The notes below the pieces were generated by a model. It worked only from the letters and a program-made list of their open reading frames with translations. It searched no databases and was not told the DNA's origin. 64,000 nucleotides of DNA, taken from the NCBI RefSeq assembly GCF_030867095.1, contig NC_081833.1:69157895-69221894 (forward strand). The letters run 5' to 3'. Below, in pieces: positions 46,758 to 56,698 of the stretch; the stretch's first letter is position 1; every line of letters begins with the position of its first letter. Source of the stretch: Alligator mississippiensis (Eukaryota; Chordata; Crocodylia; Alligatoridae). The translations under genes and the position numbers were made by a program.

Positions 46758-47518
46758 GCTAAGTACAGACAGTCAAAAACCTGTGGTGGAATGGATTCAA
46801 TCCTTACAGGTTAGTCTGAACTACATAGATTGAACTGATAAGCAAGTGAACAGGCATTCACCTTTGATTTTGAATATGCCTGCTGTGGCTCAGGCCAGAA
46901 GTTGGGGAGGCTAGAGCATACCTCCCTGCCTGGCTGGAGCAGACAGCTTAAGCTAAGGCTACCCACTTACCCTGGAGGGAAGAGTTTGCAAGGGAGGTAA
47001 CAAAGCATCATGGGATCCTGGGGGAGTGAAAGTTAACTTGAATCTGGAAGGGATCTGGGACAGACGTTCAATAAACCAATTTCACCTAGATCAGTTAAGT
47101 CTGATACTAAATCCATCCAGGTTTATCTTAAACTGGTTTTCAGCCATTTTGGAAGCAGTTTATGTCCACTGAACTTCTGTTGTGTTAAAGATTGGAACTG
47201 GTTTCCGATTACTTATACTGATATACAGGACATGTTGGGGGGGGGATGAATTGGGGTGATCACCCTGGGCCCTGTGCTTCGGGGGCCCCCACGGACAGTG
47301 CCATACAGGCCCCACCACAGCTGCCATGCACCACTGCTGCCGAGCACTGCCAGCTTCGGCCGCTCACCACCCCCCCCTCCCCCCACTCCACCGGCTCTGG
47401 GCACTTGCCACCCCCATCCCCTCACCCCCCGCCAGGCCCTGCACATATTGATATGTCCCAGGCCCTGCGCACCCCCAGGGACAGCTCTGCTGGTATATGT
47501 ATAACTTCTGTCCCTAGC
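46758..47518 (-). mobile_element. TIR element, family A, inverted and interrupted
   Basis: The left end GCTAAGTACAGACAGTC and the right end (reversed) GCTAGGGACAGAAGTT are the family A terminal repeats. The reverse complement of 47062-47217 aligns with 12545-12703 (CAAAATGGCTGAAAACCAG against GAAAATGGCTGAAACTGG; GATAAACCTGG shared). The reverse complement of 46760-46890 aligns with the end of that element (GCCTGAGCCAC shared). The right end is displaced by a 264-bp GC-rich insertion at 47226-47489; removing it restores the expected terminus. The element itself is about 490 bp and non-coding. Confidence 0.8.
47226..47489. mobile_element. GC-rich hAT-type insertion inside the family A element
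   Basis: A 264-bp C- and G-rich block begins CAGGACATGTTGGGGG and ends ACCCCCAGGGACAGCTCTG, so the ends are loosely inverted (CAG...GGGGG). It is flanked by CTGATATA (47218-47225) and CTGGTATA (47490-47497), an 8-bp duplication with one mismatch, which is the hAT signature. The host element's sequence resumes exactly after the right duplication. It has no coding capacity; the long frames across it reflect its C-rich composition. Confidence 0.75.
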
Positions 47519-50500
47519 CCTTGAGGTAAATGCCATAAAAGTTTCATCTCCATATAGGGTTACACTGTAAGATAATTAGCCTACTTTTTTATATTGCTAT
47601 AAAACAGCTTATTCAGCCATGGAGACAAATCTTGTAGTCACTATGAACTCAACCCATTGCAAGGTTTTAGGTTCCTGACTCCAGTTTAAAGTCAAGCTGC
47701 TTGAAATACCATAAAGTCATTTTTTAAGCTTACCCTAGACTACTTCTATCAGCTCTTAAATTGCTTAGCAGTCCATAAGTCCGTATGATAAGTCTGTAGA
47801 ATTATAACTTTTCCAAAGAGATCAGAATCAGGAGATAGTTTGCCACAAAAATCAGCATTCCTATAAATTTGAGGATACATATTTACATCCCATTCCAGTA
47901 TAAAGAAATAACGTAGGATCTTAGATGAACTATTTTGTGTAGTCCATCGAAGTCAAATATTAACTTACTAAGTAGCGACCACACTGTAAAACTAGTACCC
48001 ACATAACTATCTTAGCTGTGATACAGCAGTGTTTACCCATACTAATGAACATGATAAAAATACGAGTAGGATATGGAGCCCCACAATAAAATCAGAGGTT
48101 GGAAAGATCAGGTATCTCTAAGGAGAACTACTGAAATGGGACCAAAATGGGTGACAGTCTGAAGTGTCAAGAATTAAGATACTGTTCCCCAGAGTAAAGA
48201 TACAAAACTCCCATGGTGTGGGATCCACCAAGTAATAAATCCAGGGATGCATGTGTATTACAATCGTCAGGAATACTCGTTCTCCACCCCCTCACTCTCA
48301 CCTCACCCTAAAATAATGTTAAAGATCAAAACACTTGTCTAGTTTTCGGAGGTGCTGAAACCACCTAGCATTCCCATTGAATTCAACCCACATTCAACAC
48401 TTCCAAACTTCAAGCCAGCAATAAAGAGAAGGAAGATTTGGCGCCAGGGAACAGGCTGTGCAGATATCCGCGTTCTCTAATTTTACCATCTCCACTATGT
48501 TGTTGGGAGTTCAATGCAAGTAGAAAGCAGGATGGATCAGACCATCTCCACCCTCCATCTGTCCATCAACACTATGCAGTCAGGAGTGCCAGCTCACCTC
48601 TGTGTCATATTCAGAAGGCAAGAGGCAATTGAATTCTCTGCTTTTCAGCTAGCAGGCACCTACTGTAGATCTGAATCCCCAGTGGATTTGGGAGTTGTTT
48701 GTATGATGTGATGTTATCTGGCAGATATTTAATAGCACCAGAAATGTTGGAGTGTGTCTTTTAAAAAAAAAAATTGTGCAAATTTAAGCATCCGGGTACC
48801 CCACCCTTGGGGAAATGAGTTATTGAAATCGTTGGAATGCAATATCTGTCAAAACTGACATTACATCAGTCACTCGTCCAGCTTTTTGTTGTTGTTCAAG
48901 TTCTCACTAAAGGAAAAGAATGTAATATATAACCTAGTGTCCTTGCTTTCAAACCTTCATTGTTATATATAGGATGTTGCTGAGTATTTTATGGCTACTG
49001 CTGTTTCCTACCCAGAACCTATTCGATACAGATGTTCAATGCATTGGTCCGTAAAATGCTTAGTCTGTTAAAGGAGGCCAGTTGTCAAACTCTGCTCCTT
49101 TTATTAACTTGTTTTCCCAATTCTTTACTTATATAATTCTTTATATTACTGGGCAAATCTCTTTCAGCTGATTTTGGACTTTCACAGTGCAGAAATTTTA
49201 AACGCACGTGCTGAGCTGTTCAGATTTATGTGTCCCATCTTTCTTCATACAGGTAGTTACATTTAATATTTTTTGTATTTAATTATGAAAAAAAGACGAG
49301 AGAGAAAAGGGAAATAAAAAAGTGTGTCAGGCAGAGTTACAGGCCAAAATGATATTGTATTCTGGCATGATATTAATTGGCTTTCCCAAGTGCTTAACAA
49401 CTGTGGTATAACATAAAATTACCCCATGGGAGTGGTCTGCTACTCATTTTAGACAAAGTAAGATAATGAATAAGTAAAATACATTGACTAATGGTGTATC
49501 CAGTGTGTTGGTCATCTGACTCATAAAGGGAGACAACTTCTCTTTAACACACTTGTGCTAAAGGGAGCATGAAGGGACATGTTTTGAGCACATGTATCAG
49601 AGTACTTAGAGCTGTTTTATATGGGATGAAACATGGCTTATGAAACAATGAACAAAGGCCTTCCCAAGCCCCTTCTCAAAGCCTGGCACAGAGATAATTA
49701 AATAAGCCCAAAATATTAGAAGCCAGACCACACCCTTTGGATCTAGAGCAATAAAAGCAAATGTAATTATAATTACTTTCTATCAATAAGGTAAGAAGAA
49801 TTTATTTCTCTCTGCAACTAGATGATGATTCTGACCATTTGCTAGTTTTGCCAGTCTCTCGGGCAAAGTCTGCATTGCTCAAAAGGAAAGGACAAGTTTC
49901 TAAAATACCCTTCTCTTGCCTGTAGTAGTCACCCCCACGTGGCTTTACACCTCTGAATTCTGTAGAATTTAAAAAGCAAAATCACAAAAGTCATTTGAGT
50001 AAATCAAGTCAGTTGAGGCCCCAAAGAAATCTTTCTATTGTTTTCTTAGAGTTAGGGCCATAACAAATACATTGGAAAAAAATCACCAATTTTGTGTGGA
50101 TTTTCCACAAACGAAACAGTAGTCTATCTTCACACAGGGAGCTATATGTTCCCAATTATCCACTTGCTCTAATACTTGGATATTATAGTATTACTGTGAC
50201 TTGTTCCAGAGTTTAAAACATATCCTATTCATATCCATATCCTTGGTGATGCATTGAAGCTAGAAACTCACAACTGAGAGTTCAGCACTTCTGAACTCCA
50301 CTATTGAAAATTGAAGTACACTCTGCATAGCTGTTTCATGTGCTTTTGATGAGTGTTATTGATAGATCTTTTTAAGGCAGGTCAGTTGAAACCTCAGACA
50401 GGTCACTTTCCTTTGGCAACTGAGCAAGTGAAAATGTGATCAATTGACCGCACAACAAAGTAATATGCTGCAACCCAATACTTTATCATCACACTTAGTG

Positions 50501-51610
50501 CAGGTATAGCCTAGAAAACACTGTAAACCTGGTGTTACTTCAACTTGACATTTCAACAACTAATTAAGAATTGTTACATATTCATGGAATAAAATTCTGA
50601 TATTAGAACACATGACCTGCCCTTATATTCAGTGGTGTGCCTGCTCTGTCCAAAAGACATTTTACATAACTCTAGTACAGCACACATAGATCACCCTATC
50701 ACAACTCATTAGAAATCTGAAAGCACAAATTCTGCAACAGCATAGGAACTTACAGTATACAACTCACATGTATGTGCAGCAGAGGAGCTGTGTACATGGG
50801 GGTCCAAGGGTCTTGGCCTCCCTTGGGAAGAGGGCTGTCACCTGAAATGCATAAAACTTTCCATATGTCCATTATCTTAGGCTTCCTCCTGCACCCCCTC
50901 TTCCCCCGACAAAAATAAAAGTCAGAACCTATGATGTGAATTGTGTCATACAACTATTTGAAAATAAAGACTATCTGGAAAGTATGGCACAAGGAAAATT
51001 ACTGTCCATTGATTTTCAGTGATTGTTCGATGCCTAGCTATCCTTTGGGATGCTGAAAATTTCTATTTCCATATGACCTGGTGAGCTCAAAAGTTTATTC
51101 TTTATTCTGCAATAAAATTGTTGGGGGAAGCAAAATAAAGTCACCTTAGCTATAAGACTCAATTTTCAAATTTGGGCCTTTAAATGAAGGCAACTACTTA
51201 TGTGCATGCTCATATCAGCACTGCTCCATGATTCTGCTTTTGCAATTAAAACCAATGGTCTAGAAGTGAGAAGGATCATGTTTTGTTTCTTAATTGGGTA
51301 GTCACCTCCTTATGACATGGAGGTCTCCCTGGCCTTCAGATTTCTTATTTTTAAAATAGAGAGGACTACTATTCCCTACTACTCAAGGGATTCAGGGGCT
51401 TGAGACCACCAACTTGGTTTGAGATATTTAGCTGGCAGGTGCTAGAAGCATTCAGGGTGCCATTGTACAATGAGCACCTTGGTGCCAATTTATGCTCCTA
51501 TCTGCAGTTTGGGGGATCCTCTGACATAGAAATATTTGAAAACATATAAATTAAGTTTTATAAAAAAAATAGGCTCCATAAGATGATTAATGACATGTCA
51601 TGCTAGAAAG
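47519..51610. other. Gene-free AT-rich interval
   Basis: No exon, RNA gene or transposon recognised. Short ORFs only, the last of them minus strand 50750-50953. The octamer CTAGAAAG at 51603-51610 is the left target duplication of the next element. Confidence 0.5.
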
Positions 51611-51815
51611 TAGGGCTGTGCAAAAAGGCACTGTTCCATTTTGAATTGCGTTTTGACGTTTTGATGGAACGGTGTTTCATTTCAAATTTCATTTTGATTC
51701 GAAACCGCTATTCTCTTCTGTTTTGTAAAAACAGTTTTGCTGATTTGGATGAAACTTGCAATTTCGCTGATTTGGATGAAACTTTCAGAAATGGTAGCCC
51801 CTTTCTAAGGGCATG

Positions 51816-52231
51816 AAGCCTGCCAAGTTTCAAGGAGATAGGTTCAGAGATTTTGGGAAACTGCACCTCAAGCTGCAGACAAGCAAAACTTGTGACATGG
51901 GTGACACTGTGTGTATTAAGGTGCAGCAGGGTGAAAGTTGCAGGCCTGCTAGCCCCTGCTGAGGCCACAAAGCCTGCCAGCTGTCAAGGAGATAGGTGCA
52001 GGGGCTTCTGGGTTCTGGGGCCCTGCACCTCTGGCCGCTGACAGGCAAAACTCGTGACATGGGTGCTTGTAGGACTGTGTCTTGTCTTAGGGCACAGGGG
52101 AGTGAAAACTGCAGGCCTCCTAGGTCCTTCTGCAGCCACAAAGCCTGCCAGTTATCAAGGAGATAGGTGCAAGGGGAGTCTGGATTCTGGGGTCCTGCAC
52201 CTTTAGCTGCTGACAGGCAAAACTGGAGCAC
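51816..52231. repeat. Internal tandem array, about 2.6 units of 154-171 bp
   Basis: AAGCCTGCCA with a downstream CAAGGAGATAGGT recurs at 51816, 51970 and 52141. Each unit continues with TGCACCTNNNGC, GACAGGCAAAACT and GTGACATGGGTG in the same order; the third is partial. The units are diverged, so the array is as old as the element. On the minus strand the array reads open, giving a repeated WQALW-containing peptide that I regard as accidental. Confidence 0.9.
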
Positions 52232-52396
52232 ACAGCTTAGCAACTGACACCAAGGCAGAAAGCAGGGCGGTTCAAACAATGCTGCCCTTTATGCAGTTTT
52301 TCCATCCCTCCCCCAGAGCACTGGGATTGGAACAGACCTCAGGGAAGGGTGACAGTTACTGGCCAGCTGCACAGTCAATAACGAAAGCAGTCCTTT

Positions 52397-52412
52397 CCAC
52401 CCCCCCCCCCCC
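52397..52412. repeat. Poly-C tract
   Basis: About 16 consecutive C residues in the right half of the hAT-type element. Confidence 0.9.
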
Positions 52413-52649
52413 GCCCTTTCCCCTCCTCTCCTTACTTTAGTTTCTGTTTCCCTGCAGGCAACCCCAGCTTGAGCTTTGAAACTCGAAACATTTCAAAAAT
52501 TTTGAAACATTTTGATTTGCCTCGTTTCGTTTTGAGGCTGTTTGGAAGTTCTCTGTTTCATTTCAATTTTGCTGTTTCGAGCTCGAAATGAGTCAAAACA
52601 GCATCAAAACGAAACTGCCAGCAAAATTTTGCACAACCCTACTGGAAAG

Positions 52650-53208
52650 CATAAGATGTTTTCAAAAGTAAATGGCACATTTTTAAATGGATATGGATAT
52701 TTTTAAACTTACTCTGATCCTCTGAGATGTATATTGAGATTTGTAATATAAAACAGCAAGGGTACTTCAAGACAAGGAAATTAACATCAATTCACCATTA
52801 TTCTTTCCTTCCTATTATTACATGGTCGCCGGAGACTTACAAGCATTCTATGTGGATCTTGTCGATGTTGCTTTTAAACAACTATCTAATCTTTTACTAG
52901 ATCACAAATGCAAGGGATGCTAAAAATAAGGCAGCATGCTTTTTCATGAGAAATAAATGAAGAGCTTATGTTTTGGTACAATTTGCATTCCTTGCGTTCC
53001 TTATGTGTAAAACTTTTTTTCTCCTTAAGTCATTTGTCATCTACTCACAATGAAAGTGGCTTTTTTGGGAAAGTTAATAGCATCAGTTCATCTCCTTGTC
53101 AGATGAGCTTCTCACTAACATCAGATATATCCACCATGCATTCATTATCTCTGGTATGAATTTGCTCAAAGTTACCTTAACACAACAGAGGTGGGTATCT
53201 CTTTTATC
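52650..53208. other. Gene-free interval
   Basis: AT-rich unique sequence between two transposon regions; nothing recognised. Confidence 0.5.
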
Positions 53209-54340
53209 AGATAGAATCATGGAAATGCAATGCTAGAAGGGACTCTAAATCATCTAGTCCCTCTCTCTCTCTCTCTCTCTAAGGCAGGATAAGGATACTG
53301 AGACCATCCTTAAGAGATGCTTATCTAACTTGTGGAACTCATGAACATAGGATGTTGCGAAGACCAAAAGTTCAACAAGGTTCAAAAAGGGATTAGACCA
53401 ACATATGGAAAATAAATTCACTACAGGCTGTAGACACAATCCCAAATGTAACCTCAGCCTCAAGGTATCCTTAACACTATTATTGTTGATACCTGGAAGT
53501 GTACAACAGAGGATGGATACCCTATTTCTTATACTGTTCCTATAAAGATATCATTACTTGTTTCTGTTTGAGGCAGAATAGTGGGCTAGATAGATTTTTG
53601 TCTGACTCCTTATAGTAATGTGACCTGCCCTTAAACACCTTCAGTGAAGCCTGTTCTAATGCTTGCCTTTTCTTATAGTAGGAAAGCTTCTCCTAATGTA
53701 TATTTTTGTCTTATTCCAATAGGACGTTGACCACTATGTTCCATATAGCAACTTTTCATGTATTGTAAGACTTATTCTGTCACTCACCCATTCATAGTTC
53801 CTTCAAGCTGTCCTCATACATCATTTTTTTCTAAATTTATTATCACTTTAGTTGCTGTCCACAGGACTTGCTTCTACTTATTAACATCCTTCTGAAAAGG
53901 ACATGCCCAAAACTGGGTGTACTGCTCTGGCTGAGACCTTACCAATACAGAGAAATGTGGAATAATTACCTTCCGTGTCTTGCAGATAATCCTCCAGCTA
54001 ATGCATCCCAGAATAATATTTGCTTTTTTTTTCTGGAGCAGCATGACGTTGTTGACTCCTACTCATTTTTGTGGTCCATTTTAACCTTCAAATTCACCTG
54101 ACCCATACTTCCTTAGTTTGCTTAGGCAAACATCAACTGGGAGAGTAAATCATTGCAGAATTAAGTTATCACAGATACTGCTTCCCTTTGGGCCAGTTAT
54201 TCTGGCAAAATAGGAAACAAGACTGGAGTAATAGGATTTGTTTTTGACAAACTATGTTGGTTGACTTATAAGTACCTAGATGAAAATAAGATGCTGAACA
54301 CTGATTCCTTTTTTTAGGAACCAAAGGTAAGTTGATTGGA
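53209..54340 (-). mobile_element. CR1 LINE, minus strand, split by another CR1
   Basis: On the minus strand this is a long, decayed CR1 3' half. The 3' end is at 53209-53330 (plus-strand ATAGAATCATGG, CATCTAGTCC), then 53623-53720 (AAACACCTTCAGTGAAGCC), then ORF2 C-terminal sequence to about 54110 (CCCAAAACTGGGTGTACTGCTC, CATCCCAGAATAATATTTGC). A reverse-transcriptase piece lies at about 54213-54290, where the minus strand still reads NQHSLSK in the place of the CR1 NQHGFVK motif. All frames are broken. A (CT)n run at 53262-53280 sits inside. 54110-54200 is not clearly alignable by eye. The plus-strand CR1 at 53331-53622 interrupts it. Confidence 0.85.
53331..53622 (+). mobile_element. CR1 3' fragment nested in the minus-strand CR1
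   Basis: TGTGGAACTCATGAACATAGGATGTTG, AAAAAGGGATTAGACCAACATATGG and GTGGGCTAGATAGATTTTTGTCTGAC are a plus-strand CR1 3' end of the subfamily ending in a GGCTAGATGGAC...GGTCTGAC block. Minus-strand CR1 sequence breaks at CTTATCTAAC and resumes with ACCTGCCC, which together restore the expected TCTAACCTGCCC. This shows that the plus-strand copy inserted into an existing CR1. Confidence 0.8.
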
Positions 54341-54811
54341 TCAATAAGTCCTCTCTCTCACCTGTTTAAGCACCACTTGTATATTATCTCTCTCACACAT
54401 TTTCAGAGCAGATTGTGGAAAACTAACGAGGCATATCTTCTCCCCCAGAATATATTATAGATCACTGTTAGGGAGGTTCCTTATGATGAGTAAAGAGGAC
54501 ACATAGATGTCACACACTGGGTGAATAAAATATACGTAAGCAAAGCTTTATAGATTGCCTCAGAGATGTTAGATGTGGGTAGGACCAAAGGATGACCTTT
54601 AAAACAAGGTCACCACCCTGCATTTGATAGAGCTGGGCCCTGAGTCAAGTTTGGTAACCTACATAATAGGATTTGGCAGTGTCTATACCTCTCCCTATTG
54701 TGTCATTAAGGTCACTACCCTACATAGTACTCTCTCTGACCTCCTGACGGTCACATCTGTTGAACCTTATGTGATACCTCTAAAACATAAAGCAGGCCAC
54801 CAGGAACCAGT
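54341..54811. other. Gene-free interval
   Basis: No further CR1 homology or other feature recognised up to the SINE. Confidence 0.45.
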
Positions 54812-55041
54812 GTATGCCAATGGGTAAGTCACAAGATCAAGAGTCAGGAAAACCTAGTTCTGTTGCCATCTCTGATAACCTTGTCTCCCTTGTCACCTTT
54901 TCCTGTTGTACCCGTTTAGACAATATGTTCTTTGGGGCTAAGTGTTTCTCTCTCTGCAGGTATGAAGAGGGATTGGTGTGATGGGTCCCCATTTCATGAG
55001 GACCCTGGGTGCTACTGTCATGTAAGTAATAATAAGAATGG
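54812..55041 (+). mobile_element. tRNA-headed SINE, nearly full length
   Basis: The head 54812-54890 (ATGGGTAAGTCACAAGATC, GAGTCAGGAAAACCTAGTTCTG) resembles a tRNA-derived SINE head with decayed A and B boxes. The rest (TTTAGACAATATGTTCTTTG, GTGATGGGTCCCC, TGGGTGCTACTGTCATG, TAATAATAA) matches the 3' part of a reptile SINE group I recognise by its GTAAGCTCTTTGGGG and GGTGCTACNGTAATACAAATAATAA phrases. The family name is not certain; a MIR/CORE-type SINE is the best guess. Confidence 0.6.
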
Positions 55042-55766
55042 TGCAAGGCAAGTTATGGGACTACTTTTCCACTTAAAGTTCAGCACTTCTTTAAGAGGTT
55101 GCAAGACTGGGCCTCATATTTGCTCTGCGGATGAATAGAAATATCAGGGATTTGAAAACCGACAATCTGGAACCTTTAACAAGCACTACATTCTCTTAAT
55201 AAAGAACAGATAGAAATTGCTGCCTTCGCCTCCAACCTTGCCCCATCTGAATATCTTTAACATGCCATGGGAAAAAGAAGACTTTATGAAGAGCTGATTC
55301 ATGTGTTATGTCACTTGTGCACTAAATACTATGTTATCTTCTGAAATTATATAAAGAGGGAGGATATTTTTAGTAATTGTTGGCTATTCGTGCCACTGAA
55401 AGAAAGTATGTTTTTCTGGGTACAACTAATTCTGTTTGTGGTTTCAGAAACCATTGCCAATATTTCAATAATATATACATTACGAACTGCTACAGCTGGC
55501 AAGGTGTATCCATGTTGTCTGTTCCAGGGAAAGATTTTGTTGCTTATTTAAAATGAATAGATTCAGAAGTGGAATCCAGGATGCAAAATGAAGGAAGGTC
55601 AAGGAAAAGGTAATATTTATGGAAGACTGAACATTTTAGTATGCTATTGGCTTCAGGGTCTACTCTCTCCCCAAAAGACCAGATTTTATGCCCTGGAACA
55701 CTAAGCACACACCATTTAACTTGTATGAATCTTCTAAAGGGAGACCTTCTTGCTATGTGTGGATAT
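55042..55766. other. Gene-free interval
   Basis: AT-rich unique sequence; no feature recognised. Confidence 0.5.
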
Positions 55767-56184
55767 GAACAAGTTGAAGAGAGTCCAGCAGAGGGAAATG
55801 AAAATGGTTAGTGGGGGATATGACTTCTGAGGAGAGGCTGAGGGAACTGGGCTTATTAAGTCTGGAGAACAGAAGACTGAGGGAGGATTTAATAGCAGCA
55901 TTTAAGTACCTGAAGGGAGGGTCCAAAGAGGATGGAGCTGGACTGTTCTCAGTGGTGGCAGATGCCAAAACAAGGAGCAATGGTTTCAAGTTGTAGCAAA
56001 GGAGGTTTAGGTTGGATATCAGGAAAACCCTCTCACTAGGAGAGTAGTGAAGCACTGGAACAGGCTACCCAGGGAGGTGGTGGACTCTCCATCCTTGGAG
56101 ATTTTAATGGCCTGGTTAGACAAAGCCTTGGCTGGAATGATGTACTTGGGGATGGTCCTGCTTTGAGCAGGGGTTAGACTAGAC

Positions 56185-56345
56185 CGGGGTGGGCAAAATG
56201 TGGCACACCAGGCCATTCTATCTGGCCTGTGGGGCTCCTAAAAAATTCAGAAAATTATCTGCCCCTGACTGCCTGTCATGCAGCGCTTGATGGCTTGCCA
56301 AAACTCAGTAAGCGGCCCTCCACCTGAAATAATTGCCCGCCCTTG
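56185..56345. mobile_element. 161-bp hAT-type element inside CR1
   Basis: The ends CGGGGTGGGCAAAATG and (reversed) CAAGGGCGGGCAATT form the terminal repeat. The flanks GACTAGAC (56177-56184) and GACTGGAC (56346-56353) are an 8-bp duplication with one mismatch, and the left copy is continuous with CR1 sequence. The interior has the GGTGGGCAAA...CTGGCCTGTGG phrasing common to hAT elements of this end type. Non-coding. Confidence 0.8.
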
Positions 56346-56353
56346 GACTGGAC

Positions 56354-56652
56354 CAACATTTTTCAACCAATGGGTCACAACCCAAAAGCGCGTCAAGAAT
56401 ACATGAAAAGGTCACAAACAAACTTTAAAAATGGATTCTCCTTTAAAGAAGAAAAAGTGTGGAAGTCTTTGCTTTTCCCTTTTAGGCTGGCAGAGTTCCA
56501 GCCTGTGAGGGGCTGCTTGGGACCCCCCATACCCTATACACCCCCCAACCCATACAACCTACCCCCTGGCCCACACACTGGGAGTGAGGGGCACTGGATC
56601 ATGACTGGCCATTGATGTTTACAATGGGTTCTGGTTCAAAAAAGGTTGAGAC
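56354..56652. mobile_element. Second TIR element inside CR1, hAT-like
   Basis: The left edge CAACATTTTTCAACCAATGGG and the reverse complement of the right edge, CTCAACCTTTTTTGAACCAG, form an imperfect terminal repeat of the CTCAACC-TTTTT type seen in many hAT elements. It directly abuts the right duplication of the neighbouring element. Its own target duplication is unclear, since AGACCTCC on the right only partly matches GACTGGAC on the left. The exact right limit may be anywhere in 56648-56656. Non-coding. Confidence 0.55.
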
Positions 56653-56698
56653 CTCCTGAGGTCCCTTCCAACCCTCATTTTCTATGACTCCATGATTG

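Larger units (their letters stand above)
51611..52641. mobile_element. hAT-type non-autonomous element (1,031 bp)
   Basis: The terminal repeats TAGGGCTGTGCAAAA and (reversed) TAGGGTTGTGCAAAA agree at 14 of 15 bases. Flanking octamers CTAGAAAG (51603-51610) and CTGGAAAG (52642-52649) are a target duplication with one mismatch; 8 bp is diagnostic of the hAT superfamily. Subterminal zones on both sides are rich in TTTCRTTTTGA and CGAAAC words, possible transposase-binding repeats. The centre is a degenerate tandem array (51816-52231) and a poly-C run. No transposase is encoded, so mobility would have depended on an enzyme supplied in trans. Confidence 0.9.
55767..56698 (+). mobile_element. CR1 LINE 3' end, split by two TIR elements
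   Basis: Plus-strand CR1 from about 55767 (AAGAGAGTCCAGCAGAGG) through ORF2 C-terminal codons. An open piece at 55811-55996 reads [21 protein letters not shown], then stops. The 3'UTR follows to GGGGTTAGACTAGAC at 56184, and the remaining CR1 end (CCTGAGGTCCCTTCCAACCCT, then a decayed TCTATGA tail) resumes at about 56653. Between them lie two non-autonomous DNA elements, 56185-56345 and 56354-56652. The CR1 frame has stops and is a fossil. Confidence 0.9.

Noticed and set aside
47213..47536. 107-codon minus-strand Gly/Arg-rich ORF and overlapping plus-strand Pro-rich ORFs
   Set aside because: They lie exactly on the GC-rich hAT-type insertion and reflect base composition.
50750..50960. Possible LTR fragment ending in a CCCCCGACAAAAATAAAAG polyadenylation-like stretch
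   Set aside because: No TG...CA boundaries, no second LTR and no internal retroviral sequence nearby.
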